Notes: a model not told the origin generated them from the sequence alone. A DNA stretch of 17,132 nt from Gamsiella multidivaricata (GCF_025024155.1 NW_026251881.1:1-17132); one strand, 5' to 3'; counted from the first letter of the stretch, positions 6,777 through 15,507 are shown. Numbers and translations are program-made.

Positions 6777-9700
6777 ATGTCTGCTTCAGGAAGCTGGCAC
6801 GCTGAGATTAATGATCGGCGGAAAGGAGCAGGCTACTTTCTGTCACACACAGGACACCCATGCTTCAAACCCGTTGATTACATTAAATACCGCGCGTTAC
6901 AGCGAGATCAATCCTCAGCTCTGATTGATGAGTGGATCCGATGGTTGTCAGACCTCAAGAAGAGTTCATATGAAGTCGTGCGGAGGGCTGCTGTTACCGC
7001 ATCGGCACTCACCCAAGATGACATAGACGAGTACTACCGTGATCGAGTCTCTGTTGACCGCGAACAAGATGCCCTTGAATCTTCAAAAAAACAGCTTCGA
7101 GTGGCGGATCAACAGCTTACGTTGCGTATGGAAAAACGCTAGGGTGAGCCAAATGAATACATGGATGCCTGTTAGGAATGTGTTTACTTGGATTTCCAAT
7201 GCTAAACCAGTGCTACATTACTTAAGTGGAGTCTACTCATTCCACGTTCTCTCCCAAGGATGACCTTGATCTAAGAAATTGCACGGCCAATCCAAGCACA
7301 GGTAAGCAAACTTGCATATATCGATTGGTCCGGAGACTCATGCATTTCTTATGCATTGACTTCATTGGCGCCTTTCATTAATAACACTCCACTAGCTGAC
7401 CGGAAGCGTCCACGCGATGCCCTTGACGATGACGGTGCCAGACTACCGAAGACACTACGAAACCAATGTAAGCATAGTTTGGTCAGCCCCTTGGACAAAC
7501 TGTTCTGTTTCTTTGCCTAGTCTACCAATCGCGCTGACAATTATTTTTACTTTTTAATAGCTCCTCTATTGCCCACGCCAATTCCTCCTGCAATCTCCGC
7601 TATGAATGAGAGACATCTGTCCCAAGATAATGAAGACGGTGAAAACAACAATGATCACCCTGATGCCGAACCGCCCGCGCGACCTGCTTCCCTCGACCAG
7701 GATGCTGCCTTATCGACGACCTCCAACGAGGTTATCTCTAGCCCAAAGCGGACTACACCTTCTGCGCCACTTGTATCTTTCAAGCCTTCCCACAAAGCAG
7801 GTGCTCCTTCAACTGGCCCTTCCTTAACCGGTGCTCCTTTGGCTGATGCTGGTAAGCCAGGCTTTCGTGGAACGCAGACTGGCTCATATAAAGCGCCTAA
7901 GCCAGACGCGCTTTCCTTCATTGGACAGGACACCGGACGACATGAGCCACAGGCATCGATAACCTCACATCAGTTGTTGGCTTTTACAGAGCCTGAAGAG
8001 ACTGGACCACCAGCATCAAGTACACCACACAGGTCGCGGACTTTCTCTGCGGAATCTAGAGAGCCTGGGCCACACACCCTTCCTGCGTCAAATAAGACGC
8101 TCCTCGAGGTTGCTTCATCCTTGGCCCCATCCACAGCCACCTCACTTGAAGACATTTATGGACAACTTGCATCTGGAACTTCCACTGGACAGAATCACGG
8201 ACAATCGAGGAGAAGTGAGTAATATCACAGTTAAACGAACCAGGGTTTTGTTTGATGAGCAAATGTAATTACTTCTCTTGTACTTCATTCGTCTTATCCT
8301 CTTAATAGTTTCATCTGGATCCAGCCTGACGCTGGAGGATTGTAAGTGGACTTGGTCTAAGTCAAAGCTGTGAAATTTCAAATTGACATTAATGTATCAA
8401 TGACTTCATTTTTTAGTGAATCCGCCGGGATACTCATCACCCAATGATGGTACTGAAGCCGATCTTCGTGATATGGTGTCGCCGGCAAATTCACAGCTCT
8501 CGCTTGGATTGAACCTACCCTCGACCGATCCATATGACCCGAACTTTTTTACGGATCAAGACCTTTATGAGTCGACTACCAAGTTCTATACATGGAATTA
8601 TCTTGAGGGAAGCGGACGACATGACTCGAATGTCGATAGTGCGTGGATATACAACGACGTTGAGATTGGTGGCGATTTGATGGATTTTAGGGATCGTGTC
8701 ATAAAAGAGAACGGCGGCTTGACCGAACCTCACGAGAAACTGTAAGTAGATTTGGCTCTTTGGACATTTATTGAAGGATATACTTATGACAAATGTAAGA
8801 GTGAAAGCGAATGAACCGGATCCTTTAACCTCTTTTGAAACCATGCTTTGCATAGGGTGGTGAACTTTGTGTTCCTCGTTGAAGGAGATCACCAGACTAG
8901 AGGCTTGCACGTCGAGATTGAAGACGAGCCTTGGGCCGCACTCTGTGAAGCGACGAGGGACCAAGTGGACCCACTCCCAAAAGTTACTGTCGATGAAGCA
9001 CACCAGTGGGTGCGCTTTTTAGCTCGGGAGAGCCCAGACTCATTTAAAGCACGTTTGAGAGCTTCGCCACCCAATGACCCATCTCTCCAGTCCATCTTAA
9101 ACCTGATGGTCAGCAGTGGCCAACTCTGGAACAGCGAATCGTGCAACGAGGACACATACCTCAAATCTTGGCTGGGACCCTTCCTACAAACGTACTTCAG
9201 CAGTATTACGTTCACTACGAGTGGCTGGTAAATAATTACTTATGCTCTCCATTTCAAATTACCTAGCTACTTTTTGCGATGCTAATCTCATATCCTTTCA
9301 TATCCGTAGGACGCAGACGCAGGAGGAGACTCGAAACACAGACTCCAGTCTACTCGTTCCCGATTTCGCAACTGTGACGGTGACCAAACAGGGAGAAGTA
9401 TCTCTAGTGCTTTTGGAAGGAAAAGTCGCTTCGAACAAGGGCTTTCAAATTTGGGACGACAGGACGAAGTTGGGTCAAGGGATGAAGCTCGCGCTGGACT
9501 CGATCGTGATGCTTTCTCCTAAGGACGAAGTTTGCGTTGTTGGGATTCTCGTGCGAGGTATGTTTGTGTTGATGGTGCTGAGCGTATTTAAAAGCCTCTC
9601 CTCTTTCCCTCTTTCCATGTCATTCATGTTGCCTTTATATCTCTATATATAACTTTAGAACCTTTGGCCGAATTTTTTACTATGCAGATTCATGCCGAAG

Positions 9701-9936
9701 GAACTTATATCATGCGTCGGTTTGCAATTTGCTACATTGCAGCCGATCATATGAACATGCTCCCCATCATCACCATGATGGAAGCATTTCAACATGCGCT
9801 GGTAAAGGTAAAGAAGACTCTCGCTGCCATCCGCCGTGTCAGGATACGCCCTAGCCCGAACCCGAAAGTTCCTCTCTCTTGGCTCAGACCGTCTTTCAAT
9901 AAGCCAACAAAGACGCTCGTCCTTGACGGCGAGTAA
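6777..9936 (+). CDS. Nine-exon gene, 801 aa, PD...ExK nuclease-like C-terminal region
   Basis: Exons: 6777-7125, 7227-7301, 7396-7467, 7561-8214, 8309-8341, 8417-8741, 8856-9227, 9310-9557, 9659-9936 (stop TAA). All introns are GT...AG, 75-114 nt; phases match at every junction and the sum is 2406 nt. The weakest junction is the first (donor GTATGG, acceptor TTAAG). The N-terminal 120 residues hold a W-rich segment and a helical, charged stretch; D143-R148 includes RKRPR, a possible nuclear signal. Exon 4 encodes a disordered P/S/T-rich linker with three imperfect repeats of about 21 residues. The C-terminal half is globular and contains VPDFATV (P644-D645) and VLLEGK (E663, K665), a strand-turn-strand pattern typical of PD-(D/E)XK phosphodiesterases. 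I do not recognise a named family; similar hypothetical proteins are, to my knowledge, expanded in basidiomycetes. Nuclease activity is inference. Confidence 0.72.
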
Positions 9937-10840
9937 CGTTGGGTTAGGCTCATCTTCAGTTCATAAGGTTATCTTATGAAATAAGACTCTATGGCTCCAT
10001 CGGCTTACCTAATCAACTCGATCTTACGTCACTGAAATGTCGACATAAAGGTCCTGGCTGATATGCTGGCTATGTTTTTGGAGTATCCCTTAAGCAGCGA
10101 CACAAAGGGATGTGAATATGCACGTGATAAAAGCTGACATGCGCACAGACCAGTTTCAAGAATTATGCGTAGCCTACATTGAAATCGACGAACCCCTTAA
10201 GAGAAATAAAAGTGATCAAAGCATCGACAACTCTCCTGAAAGAAAAGAAAGTGCCAACATTGAAAGATCTAAAAGCCACGTTGATATGAACACTTGGCGG
10301 GAAATGTTCATCATGAATGAGCCCTTTAACAGGCGATTGAATACTGATTAACCTAAACAGATTTACGTTATATGACAGAAGCTAAACGCAACACGGACAA
10401 TTCGAAAAACGCGCGTGCGCACAGACCGATTTCAGTTGACGCGCGTAACTGAGGCCGAATTCACGGGCCCCTTAAGCATAATAAAAACTTTGACAAGTGA
10501 AACGCTCCAGAAACGCGACCTCGAATTCTCCTGCAGGAGGAGACATCGAAGGATCAAAAAGCAACCAGTTATTCCTTCTATGGAGCTACCAGTTCCCTCG
10601 AATTTATCCTCAGTTCCCTTGAAATTAACTTCGTGCAACCATGATCCATATTAACTGACCAATATCAGCATTCTTGCACGCATGATTGCGCAGTTTATCA
10701 CCCGTCCCACGGTATCTATAAACAATGGGTCTTGCAGCTCTCTCTTTTCATTTTTCTTTTCCTCTCTGCAGTCGAAATCCATTTATCCGTCATTTTTACT
10801 AGTGAAAGTGACGGATAACTCAAATGTTCGACTGTACCTC
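9937..10840. other. Intergenic region between two host-type genes
   Basis: No supported gene. Open frames of about 79 codons at 10112-10351 and 10415-10654 are explained by the diverged duplication listed separately and show no domain. CCACGG followed by TCTATAAACAA at about 10715 resembles a core promoter, but no good gene follows it within reach. AT-rich stretches and GCGCGCG-type patches alternate. A PstI-like palindromic TCCTGCAGGAGGA occurs near 10530. Confidence 0.45.
10139..10565 (+). repeat. Old diverged tandem duplication, 276-bp spacing
   Basis: GCGCACAGACC at 10141 and again at 10417 start two stretches that can be aligned for about 75 bases: both continue with TTTCA, a GCGT core, GAA(A/T)TC and then CCCCTTAAG followed by ATAAAA. 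Weaker similarity continues (TCTCCTG, then CAT(T/C)GAA and GATC(T)AAAA). I estimate roughly two-thirds identity by eye. The copies carry no recognisable protein. This may be an ancient local duplication or two copies of an unknown repeat. Confidence 0.5.
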
Positions 10841-10841
10841 C

Positions 10842-10964
10842 ATGGCTATTTCTTTTATTGCTTCAGCCTTAGTCCACTGCGGACAATTCTATGCCGTTGA
10901 CTTGAACGCCCAACGACAGTTGCATGGTTACACGCATACTCCCGTGGGAATTGTTGTGGACTAA
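10842..10964 (+). CDS. Short open frame with hydrophobic N-terminus, doubtful
   Basis: ATG at 10842 opens a 40-codon frame beginning MAISFIASALVHCG and ending PVGIVVD before TAA. The start looks like a short signal-like hydrophobic run, and the codon choice is not obviously random. There is no known domain, no intron pattern I can defend, and no polyadenylation signal close by. It could be a fragment of a lost gene or chance. Confidence 0.15.
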   Translation: MAISFIASALVHCGQFYAVDLNAQRQLHGYTHTPVGIVVD

Positions 10965-11077
10965 TCCCCTGTTGACTTTCTTTTTGCCCTAGCCCTCCAG
11001 CGCGCGGATTTTCCGTGAGAAGAAGAGCCCATTACGAACATACAAGCGGCGCAGACGACATAACTGTTCCCTCAAAG

Positions 11078-11085
11078 TATAAAAA
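11078..11085 (+). promoter_or_regulatory. TATA box of the secreted peptide gene
   Basis: TATAAAAA at 11078-11085 lies 113 nt before the ATG of the small secreted peptide gene. The leader between them is pyrimidine-rich (CT-rich from about 11118 on), as is common near fungal transcription starts, placing initiation around 11105-11120. Position and sequence are seen; use is inferred. Confidence 0.65.
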
Positions 11086-11190
11086 ACAGTTAAATACTCA
11101 TCATCTGTTGTCATACCACTGTCGTCTGTTCCTTTATTTCCCTTTCAATTCTCCACATTCGATCCCTACTCTCCTGGTCAAGAAAACATC

Positions 11191-11505
11191 ATGAAATCCA
11201 CTACTGCTATCTTCGCCTTTACGTTGGCTTGCTTGGCCATCTTGTCTACTTCAACTGCCACGCCAGTTTCAGAGCACCAGCTGTAAGTGGACCTGATCTC
11301 TTTTGGACTTCTACCTCATCAAGTGGCTCGAGTATAACTGAAATGGTTTCGATATCTCTACTCTCTCACGATGAAAATATTGACCGATCTCTTTCTTTTT
11401 AGTGAGCCAAGAAGATGTCTTGCCATTTGTGAACCCATTTTCACTAACTGCCCCAACGGCTGTGCCCACAAGGATTGTGGTGGCAACTGCTGCGCGTGCA
11501 ACTAA
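11191..11505 (+). CDS. Small secreted cysteine-rich peptide precursor, two exons, 64 aa
   Basis: Exon 1 is 11191-11282 and exon 2 is 11403-11505, joined across a 120-nt intron (GTAAGT donor, pyrimidine-rich TTTTTAG acceptor, branch-like TTGAC). The product starts with a signal peptide of about 23 residues (MKSTTAIFAFTLACLAILS..., cut near STA|TP). A 12-residue pro-like spacer ends in R34-R35, a Kex2-type dibasic site. The remaining 29 residues, C36-N64, hold eight cysteines: C-x3-C-x6-C-x3-C-x4-C-x3-C-C-x-C, enough for four disulfides or metal-thiolate clusters. TATA box and AATAAA are both in place. I do not recognise the family. Candidates are a small secreted effector-like or antimicrobial-type peptide, or a secreted metal-binding peptide. 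The gene structure is well supported; the role is unknown. Confidence 0.82.
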
Positions 11506-11537
11506 GTTCTGCATCATTCATTATAGTTTGGAAACCA

Positions 11538-11543
11538 AATAAA
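11538..11543 (+). terminator. AATAAA polyadenylation signal
   Basis: AATAAA lies 33 nt after the TAA of the cysteine-rich peptide gene, a usual distance for 3' end formation. It supports the reading of 11191-11505 as a transcribed gene. Confidence 0.55.
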
Positions 11544-11550
11544 AAAGAAG

Positions 11551-11630
11551 GTGGCCGGATGGTCAAGATCTCTTTCTCAAATTTTGCGCTCAAGTCCAAT
11601 GCAACGAGTTTGAACTAGAACAAGACCAGT
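11551..11630 (+). ncRNA. Degenerate tRNA-like sequence (Leu/Ser-type pseudogene or SINE head)
   Basis: TGGCCGGATGGTCAAGA at 11552-11568 closely resembles the A-box/D-arm of type II tRNAs (TGGCCGAGTGGTTAAGG), and GAGTTTGAACT at 11606-11616 resembles the B-box (GGTTCGAATCC). The 43-nt gap between them is somewhat longer than usual but compatible with a type II tRNA with a long variable arm. I could not pair a clean acceptor stem, so a functional tRNA is unlikely. It may be the RNA polymerase III head of a SINE. Confidence 0.3.
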
Positions 11631-11634
11631 TATA

Positions 11635-11837
11635 CAGTGCCGTTCAAAACTGAGCAGATATTTACTCTGAGAGCTGAGACTCACAAACTAGCGATCCGAT
11701 TACCTTAGAACTTTGTAGGAATGTTCCTTAGCCATTATAGAAGACGTTAATAAAAGATGAAGTCGCTACCAGCAACCACTGTAAAGTTATAGTCATCGGT
11801 AGAGGCCACGTGATTGGCCCAGTTTTGAACCATACTG
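11635..11837. mobile_element. Short Tc1/mariner-like MITE with CAGT ends
   Basis: Left end: TA (11633-11634) then CAGTGCCGTTCAAAACTGAGC. The right end, read on the other strand from 11837, is CAGTATGGTTCAAAACTGGGC, matching at 17 of 21 bases. CAGT ends next to TA are typical of Tc1/mariner elements. The interior (about 160 bp) has no coding frame. On the right the expected TA is not seen because the LTR at 11836 begins there. Reasonable but not certain, since the inverted ends are short. Confidence 0.45.
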
Positions 11838-12037
11838 TGATGTTTTATGTACCTGAGAGTGAGTCAAGGAGACAAAAGAGCGTTTTTGTTTATTATGCTC
11901 CCGGTAGGGGTTTTTATAGCCCCGATCTGGGGCTTGGAGTATTAGATAGCTTAATAGTCTCATGAATAAAAATGGAAGTGGCCTGAATATGAAGGTTCAC
12001 TCCCAGTACAGTCCCAATTTGGGGTCTGGACGGAACA
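11836..12037 (-). mobile_element. LTR (copy A, minus strand) of second Ty3/gypsy family
   Basis: On the minus strand it starts TGTTCCGTCCAG immediately after a polypurine tract (ACTTGGGGGAAGT, 12038-12049) and ends CATCACA at 11836. It carries a TATA element (GGCTATAAAAACC) in the right place for an LTR promoter. A 202-bp copy of the same length, in the opposite direction, lies at 15508-15709; I found no difference between them. The TG...CA ends and the preceding tract make the LTR call strong. The exact outer end could be two bases shorter (CATCA). Confidence 0.85.
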
Positions 12038-12370
12038 ACTTCCCCCAAGTTTTGATCCCTCAAAACTACTGTTGAGATGGGGTTAGTCATCGATGTGTGA
12101 GGAAAATGATAGTAAAAACCTCTGTGATATGAAACGTAATGGAGGAAAAGGTAAACCTCCTAGTAGTTCGTCTGAGGAAAACGAGAAAAACCTCAGTTGG
12201 ATGATTTAGTTGCGAGAGAAAAAGGTAAAACTCGCTGGTGCGTCAACGTCTGTGCGTTGCAACCTTAAATAATGAATGTGGGGAAAAATGTACAAAACCC
12301 CTTTTGATCATACCCTGAATTTTCTTCTCTCTTCTGGAGAAGACTCAGAGCTTGAAAGCCCTCAGTAAGC
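11836..12370. repeat. Left arm of 535-bp inverted repeat
   Basis: 11836-12370 is the reverse complement of 15175-15709. Both are 535 bp and I found no mismatch in the lines compared. The arms contain the gypsy 3' untranslated region, polypurine tract and LTR, and enclose 2.8 kb (12371-15174). At the inner edge identity drops sharply to partial similarity for about 18 bp and then nothing. Confidence 0.85.
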
Positions 12371-12383
12371 GTTGTCATGCTCA
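12038..12383 (-). other. 3' untranslated region and polypurine tract of the second gypsy element
   Basis: Between the pol stop (12384) and the LTR lies about 345 bp without an open frame. It ends in the polypurine tract next to the LTR. It contains several short purine-rich repeats of the type GAGGAAAA..GGTAAAA..CCT, spaced about 35-60 bp apart. The same stretch occurs in opposite orientation at 15162-15507. Confidence 0.75.
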
Positions 12384-14204
12384 CTACTTTGCTTTCTTCC
12401 TGGGAGAGGAGTTTTTCTTTCCTCTTTTTCCCTTACTCGCATCTTTTGAGATTGGTTTTTGCTGTGCCATCTGTTGTCGTAGCGTTTTTCTCTGAACTCT
12501 CTTTTCCTTCTCTGCTTGCTTTGCAATGACATGAGGGTTCTGTTGGTTCAAACGCTTCCAGTACCGTCTGATGATCAGATCTGAATCAAAATTGTCATAC
12601 TCTAGTTGCGAGTTGTGAGAAGAGTCGTATCCTTTCCACTTGACAGTGTACCTCACCCCCTCTGCCGTGAGTTCGTGGCCAAGAATGGCTTCGACTTCGT
12701 ACGACTCATCATTGCGACCATCTAGGTCCTGCGTGACAAGTTTGAGTTGGACAGGGGCGTAGTTGCGTTCTAGTTTCTGATTCGTGGCATCCAACAAGGT
12801 ATAAGCTCCATTCTCTATACGTTCCATGACCTTGTAAGGGCCTTGGTACTTTGGTGCAAGCTTGCCTTCCTGGAGTTGCTCTCTGGCCATGACATAACAG
12901 CCAGGAGGGAACCCCAGAATGTGATGTGTACGATTGAACTTATCAATCATTTTGCGCTATGTTTCTGCACTGGTTTCTGACACTGCCGGAAAGACTAGTT
13001 CCGTAAGGTATTCCAAGCGTTTCTCAAGTTCTTCTTCTGCCATAAGATGTGATTCTGCTGACGTAAAATCAGTTAGCCCTGCAAAGGAGCGTCCGAAGAA
13101 TAATGAGAACGGCGTAGACTTGTGGAGACTCGCCGCACGCTCGTTTAATTGGAGTTGGGTCAAAGGAAGATAAGCATCCCAAAGATCAAGACGACCTTCA
13201 AGTTGCTTCTGAATATTCTCTTTAAGGGCTCTAACATATCTCTCAGCAACACCGTTGGATCGAGGATGATATGGTGTGGATAACCTGTGATCAATCTGCA
13301 GCTTTTGCGACATGAGTTTGGCTACTTCATTTACGAATTCGGTGCCACTGTCGCTTTGGATAATCTTTGGGAAACCAATTGTACAAAATAATTTGAAGAA
13401 GACGCCTGCAACTGTCTTGGCTTCCTTATTCGGCAATGGTCCCAGAAAGACGAATCTAGTACAGATGTCAACCATTACCAAGGCGAACACGTTGCCTTGC
13501 CTGCTAACGTCAAATGTGGCTAGATCAATCGCTACATGCTCTCCAGGTAATTCTGCATGAATGGCTTTCAGTGGATGATATCCTTTGCGTGCAATATTAA
13601 AGTGCTGACAGGGTCCACATTGGCTAATCCATTTGAGACAATCTTCCCTGAGCTTTGGCCACGTGTAGCCCCGCTCATAAATGACCTTAACCATTGCATT
13701 ACCCCCGAGATGACCAAATTCATGGACTTGATTGAGTATTTGTTTGCGTTCTTCGACGTCTAGAACAGTAGTTCTGTCCATGCCGTTCGTCTGCATAACA
13801 TGAGTATACGGTGCTTCATGATCAATAGGTACTGTCGAGAGACGATCTGCTAAGTCAACCGAAGAAATAGTGACGTCCTCTTCTGTAGGCGAAAGAGTGG
13901 CCTTTCGTAGCCCTGACCTAGTCACTGCTGCAACACGATGCTCCTTGCCTCTAGAGTTTACACTCTCAACAGGCGTCCATAATTCATCTGGAAATGCTCG
14001 GGATAATGCATCTGGAATAACGTTCAACAGCCCTGGACGATACACACATTCGAAATTATAATTGAGCAATGTCTCCTTCCAATTCGTAATGATCGGAGGT
14101 AGCTCCTTCTGTTCGTGAATGTATGTCAAGGGTCTGTGATCAGTGTACAGCGTGAACCTTCTACCCCACAAATAGTGATGGAATTTCATGAGAGCAAATA
14201 TTGA
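12384..14204 (-). pseudogene. pol: Truncated Ty3/gypsy pol: RNase H end, integrase, chromodomain
   Basis: One minus-strand frame covers the C-terminal two thirds of a Pol. From about 14204 down it has the end of RNase H (FALMKFHHYLWG, YTDHRPL), the integrase zinc finger (HEFGHLGG, CGPCQHF), the catalytic core (VAIDLATFDV, IIQSDSGTEF, GVAERYVRA; 35 residues between the last Asp and Glu) and a C-terminal chromodomain-like segment (YEVEAILGH, YTVKWKGY) in which the usual STWEP is NSQLEY. RT and the first part of RNase H are missing beyond about 14205. An in-frame TAG at 12957-12959 splits it into 410 and 188 codons; a C-to-T change from CAG would explain it. The protein is clearly of another family than the chromovirus at the left. 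Not functional as it stands. Confidence 0.88.
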
Positions 14205-14326
14205 ATTATATGGTGGTTCTTGAAGTCAGTGAGAAAGAGATGCGCCTCCAAACACACATCTACACGATATTTATTAATCAACTCTAGATTGAGTTTTAGA
14301 GGTGATAGATTTATATAGTAATAAAG
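14205..14326. other. Unassigned segment between truncated pol and TIR element
   Basis: About 120 bp with no coding capacity. It marks the broken edge of the minus-strand pol. On the minus strand it contains a TATA-like CTATATAAATC (about 14310-14320), so it could be the edge of yet another LTR or promoter, but I could not match it to anything else in the window. Confidence 0.35.
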
Positions 14327-14328
14327 TA

Positions 14329-15132
14329 CAGTGCAAATCCTTTATAATGGAAAATTTTTCCCTTGTAGAGGAGGAAATGGTTTTTAGTATTCAGTTTGAT
14401 TCAAAAATATATGCCAACGTATATTCTGATATGAATACATCTGTTTACAAAATTTATAAATTGCCATTCTCCTCCTCCTCCTCCTCCTGCTCATAAACCT
14501 CCTCATCGTCTGCCTTATACGCCAGCAATTGGATTCGGTCCAGAGCGGTTTCCGCGTCGGAAGCTAGGTGAGAAAGCATGCGCATAGATTCGATAGATAC
14601 GGGGCCATGGCGTCCACGGAACATGGACGTTGCTTCATTGATAGTCCGCCAGATAGCCGACATGTCAGACGGCCTCTTTTTCTGTGGGCTTGCACCAGAC
14701 GATGAGCATTCTTCAATTCTTGTAACGTCGCGAGAACGAAGAGTAAAAAGGATTCTGTTCACCTTCCGCTTCGGTGGAATCACATAATCGTCATCCAAAT
14801 CATCATCATCATCATCGATTTCATCCTCCTCAATAAAGTCGCTCTCCTGGTGCTGATTGAAAATGTGCCTGAATTCTTCGCTGTTTATGACGCTCATCGC
14901 AGCTTCATGAATCGACTCTGAAGGTCCATCGCCGTCGCACATACTGAGGTAGTTGAGGACGGAAATGTCCTTTTGCTTAGAAATGGCGTCCTTGTTGTTC
15001 GCGTATTTTTGTTCGAGCTCCTGTTGAAGGCATGTTACTTCATCCTCAAGTGTCACGACGCCAAGCTCAAATACTAAAAACCATTTCCTCCTCTACAAGG
15101 GAAAAAATTTCCACTATAAAGGATTTGCACTG
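14329..15132. mobile_element. 804-bp Tc1/mariner-like TIR element with cargo frame
   Basis: 63-bp terminal inverted repeats at 14329-14391 and 15070-15132 differ at only 2 positions (ATAATGG/ATAGTGG and one A/T in an A/T run). They start CAGTGCAAATCC and are flanked by TA on both sides (14327-14328 and 15133-15134), the TA target duplication and CAGTG end of Tc1/mariner elements. The inside does not encode a recognisable DDE transposase. Instead it carries an acidic reading frame on the minus strand (listed next). So this is a non-autonomous element, perhaps one that captured host sequence. Confidence 0.75.
14454..15056 (-). CDS. Acidic 200-codon frame inside TIR element, unknown
   Basis: A stop-free minus-strand frame of 200 codons. 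It reads as a C-terminal part: the first listed codon is GTG, the frame stays open upstream into the right TIR, and the first internal Met is around codon 39, so a start exon may be missing or spliced on (TTTTTAG in the TIR looks like an acceptor). Features: a coiled-coil-like opening (LEDEVTCLQQELEQK), an acidic run at residues 76-90 with nine aspartates, a basic PPKRKVNR, then KKRPS, a helical segment (AIWRTINEATSMF) and a Glu-rich tail (E-run ending ENGNL). This looks like a nuclear, chromatin- or DNA-associated protein, or the tail of a transposase. No family recognised. It is confined exactly between the two TIRs. Confidence 0.45.
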   Translation of the reverse strand: MTLEDEVTCLQQELEQKYANNKDAISKQKDISVLNYLSMCDGDGPSESIHEAAMSVINSEEFRHIFNQHQESDFIEEDEIDDDDDDLDDDYVIPPKRKVNRILFTLRSRDVTRIEECSSSGASPQKKRPSDMSAIWRTINEATSMFRGRHGPVSIESMRMLSHLASDAETALDRIQLLAYKADDEEVYEQEEEEEENGNL

Positions 15133-15174
15133 TACACTGGACTCGGCTGAATATGCAGCAGTGAGCACGATAAT
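15133..15174. other. Junction between TIR element and gypsy copy B
   Basis: 42 bp joining the TA after the TIR element to the copy-B gypsy sequence. From about 15157 there is partial similarity to the pol end of copy A (CAGTGAGCACGATAATGC against TAGTGAGCATGACAACGC, all differences being transitions); before that the two copies share nothing. Copy B therefore came from a related but different element, or has been rearranged here. Confidence 0.45.
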
Positions 15175-15507
15175 GCTTACTGAGGGCTTTCAAGCTCTGA
15201 GTCTTCTCCAGAAGAGAGAAGAAAATTCAGGGTATGATCAAAAGGGGTTTTGTACATTTTTCCCCACATTCATTATTTAAGGTTGCAACGCACAGACGTT
15301 GACGCACCAGCGAGTTTTACCTTTTTCTCTCGCAACTAAATCATCCAACTGAGGTTTTTCTCGTTTTCCTCAGACGAACTACTAGGAGGTTTACCTTTTC
15401 CTCCATTACGTTTCATATCACAGAGGTTTTTACTATCATTTTCCTCACACATCGATGACTAACCCCATCTCAACAGTAGTTTTGAGGGATCAAAACTTGG
15501 GGGAAGT
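15175..15507 (+). other. 3' untranslated region and polypurine tract of gypsy copy B
   Basis: The same sequence as 12038-12370 but in plus orientation, ending in ACTTGGGGGAAG (15495-15506) right before the LTR. No pol precedes it, so copy B consists only of the 3' end of an element. Confidence 0.75.

Noticed and set aside
7039..7263. 74-codon frame overlapping the first intron
   Set aside because: It conflicts with the phase-consistent exon model and has no motif.
7655..8155. Minus-strand frames opposite exon 4
   Set aside because: Shadows of a P/S/T-rich coding exon.
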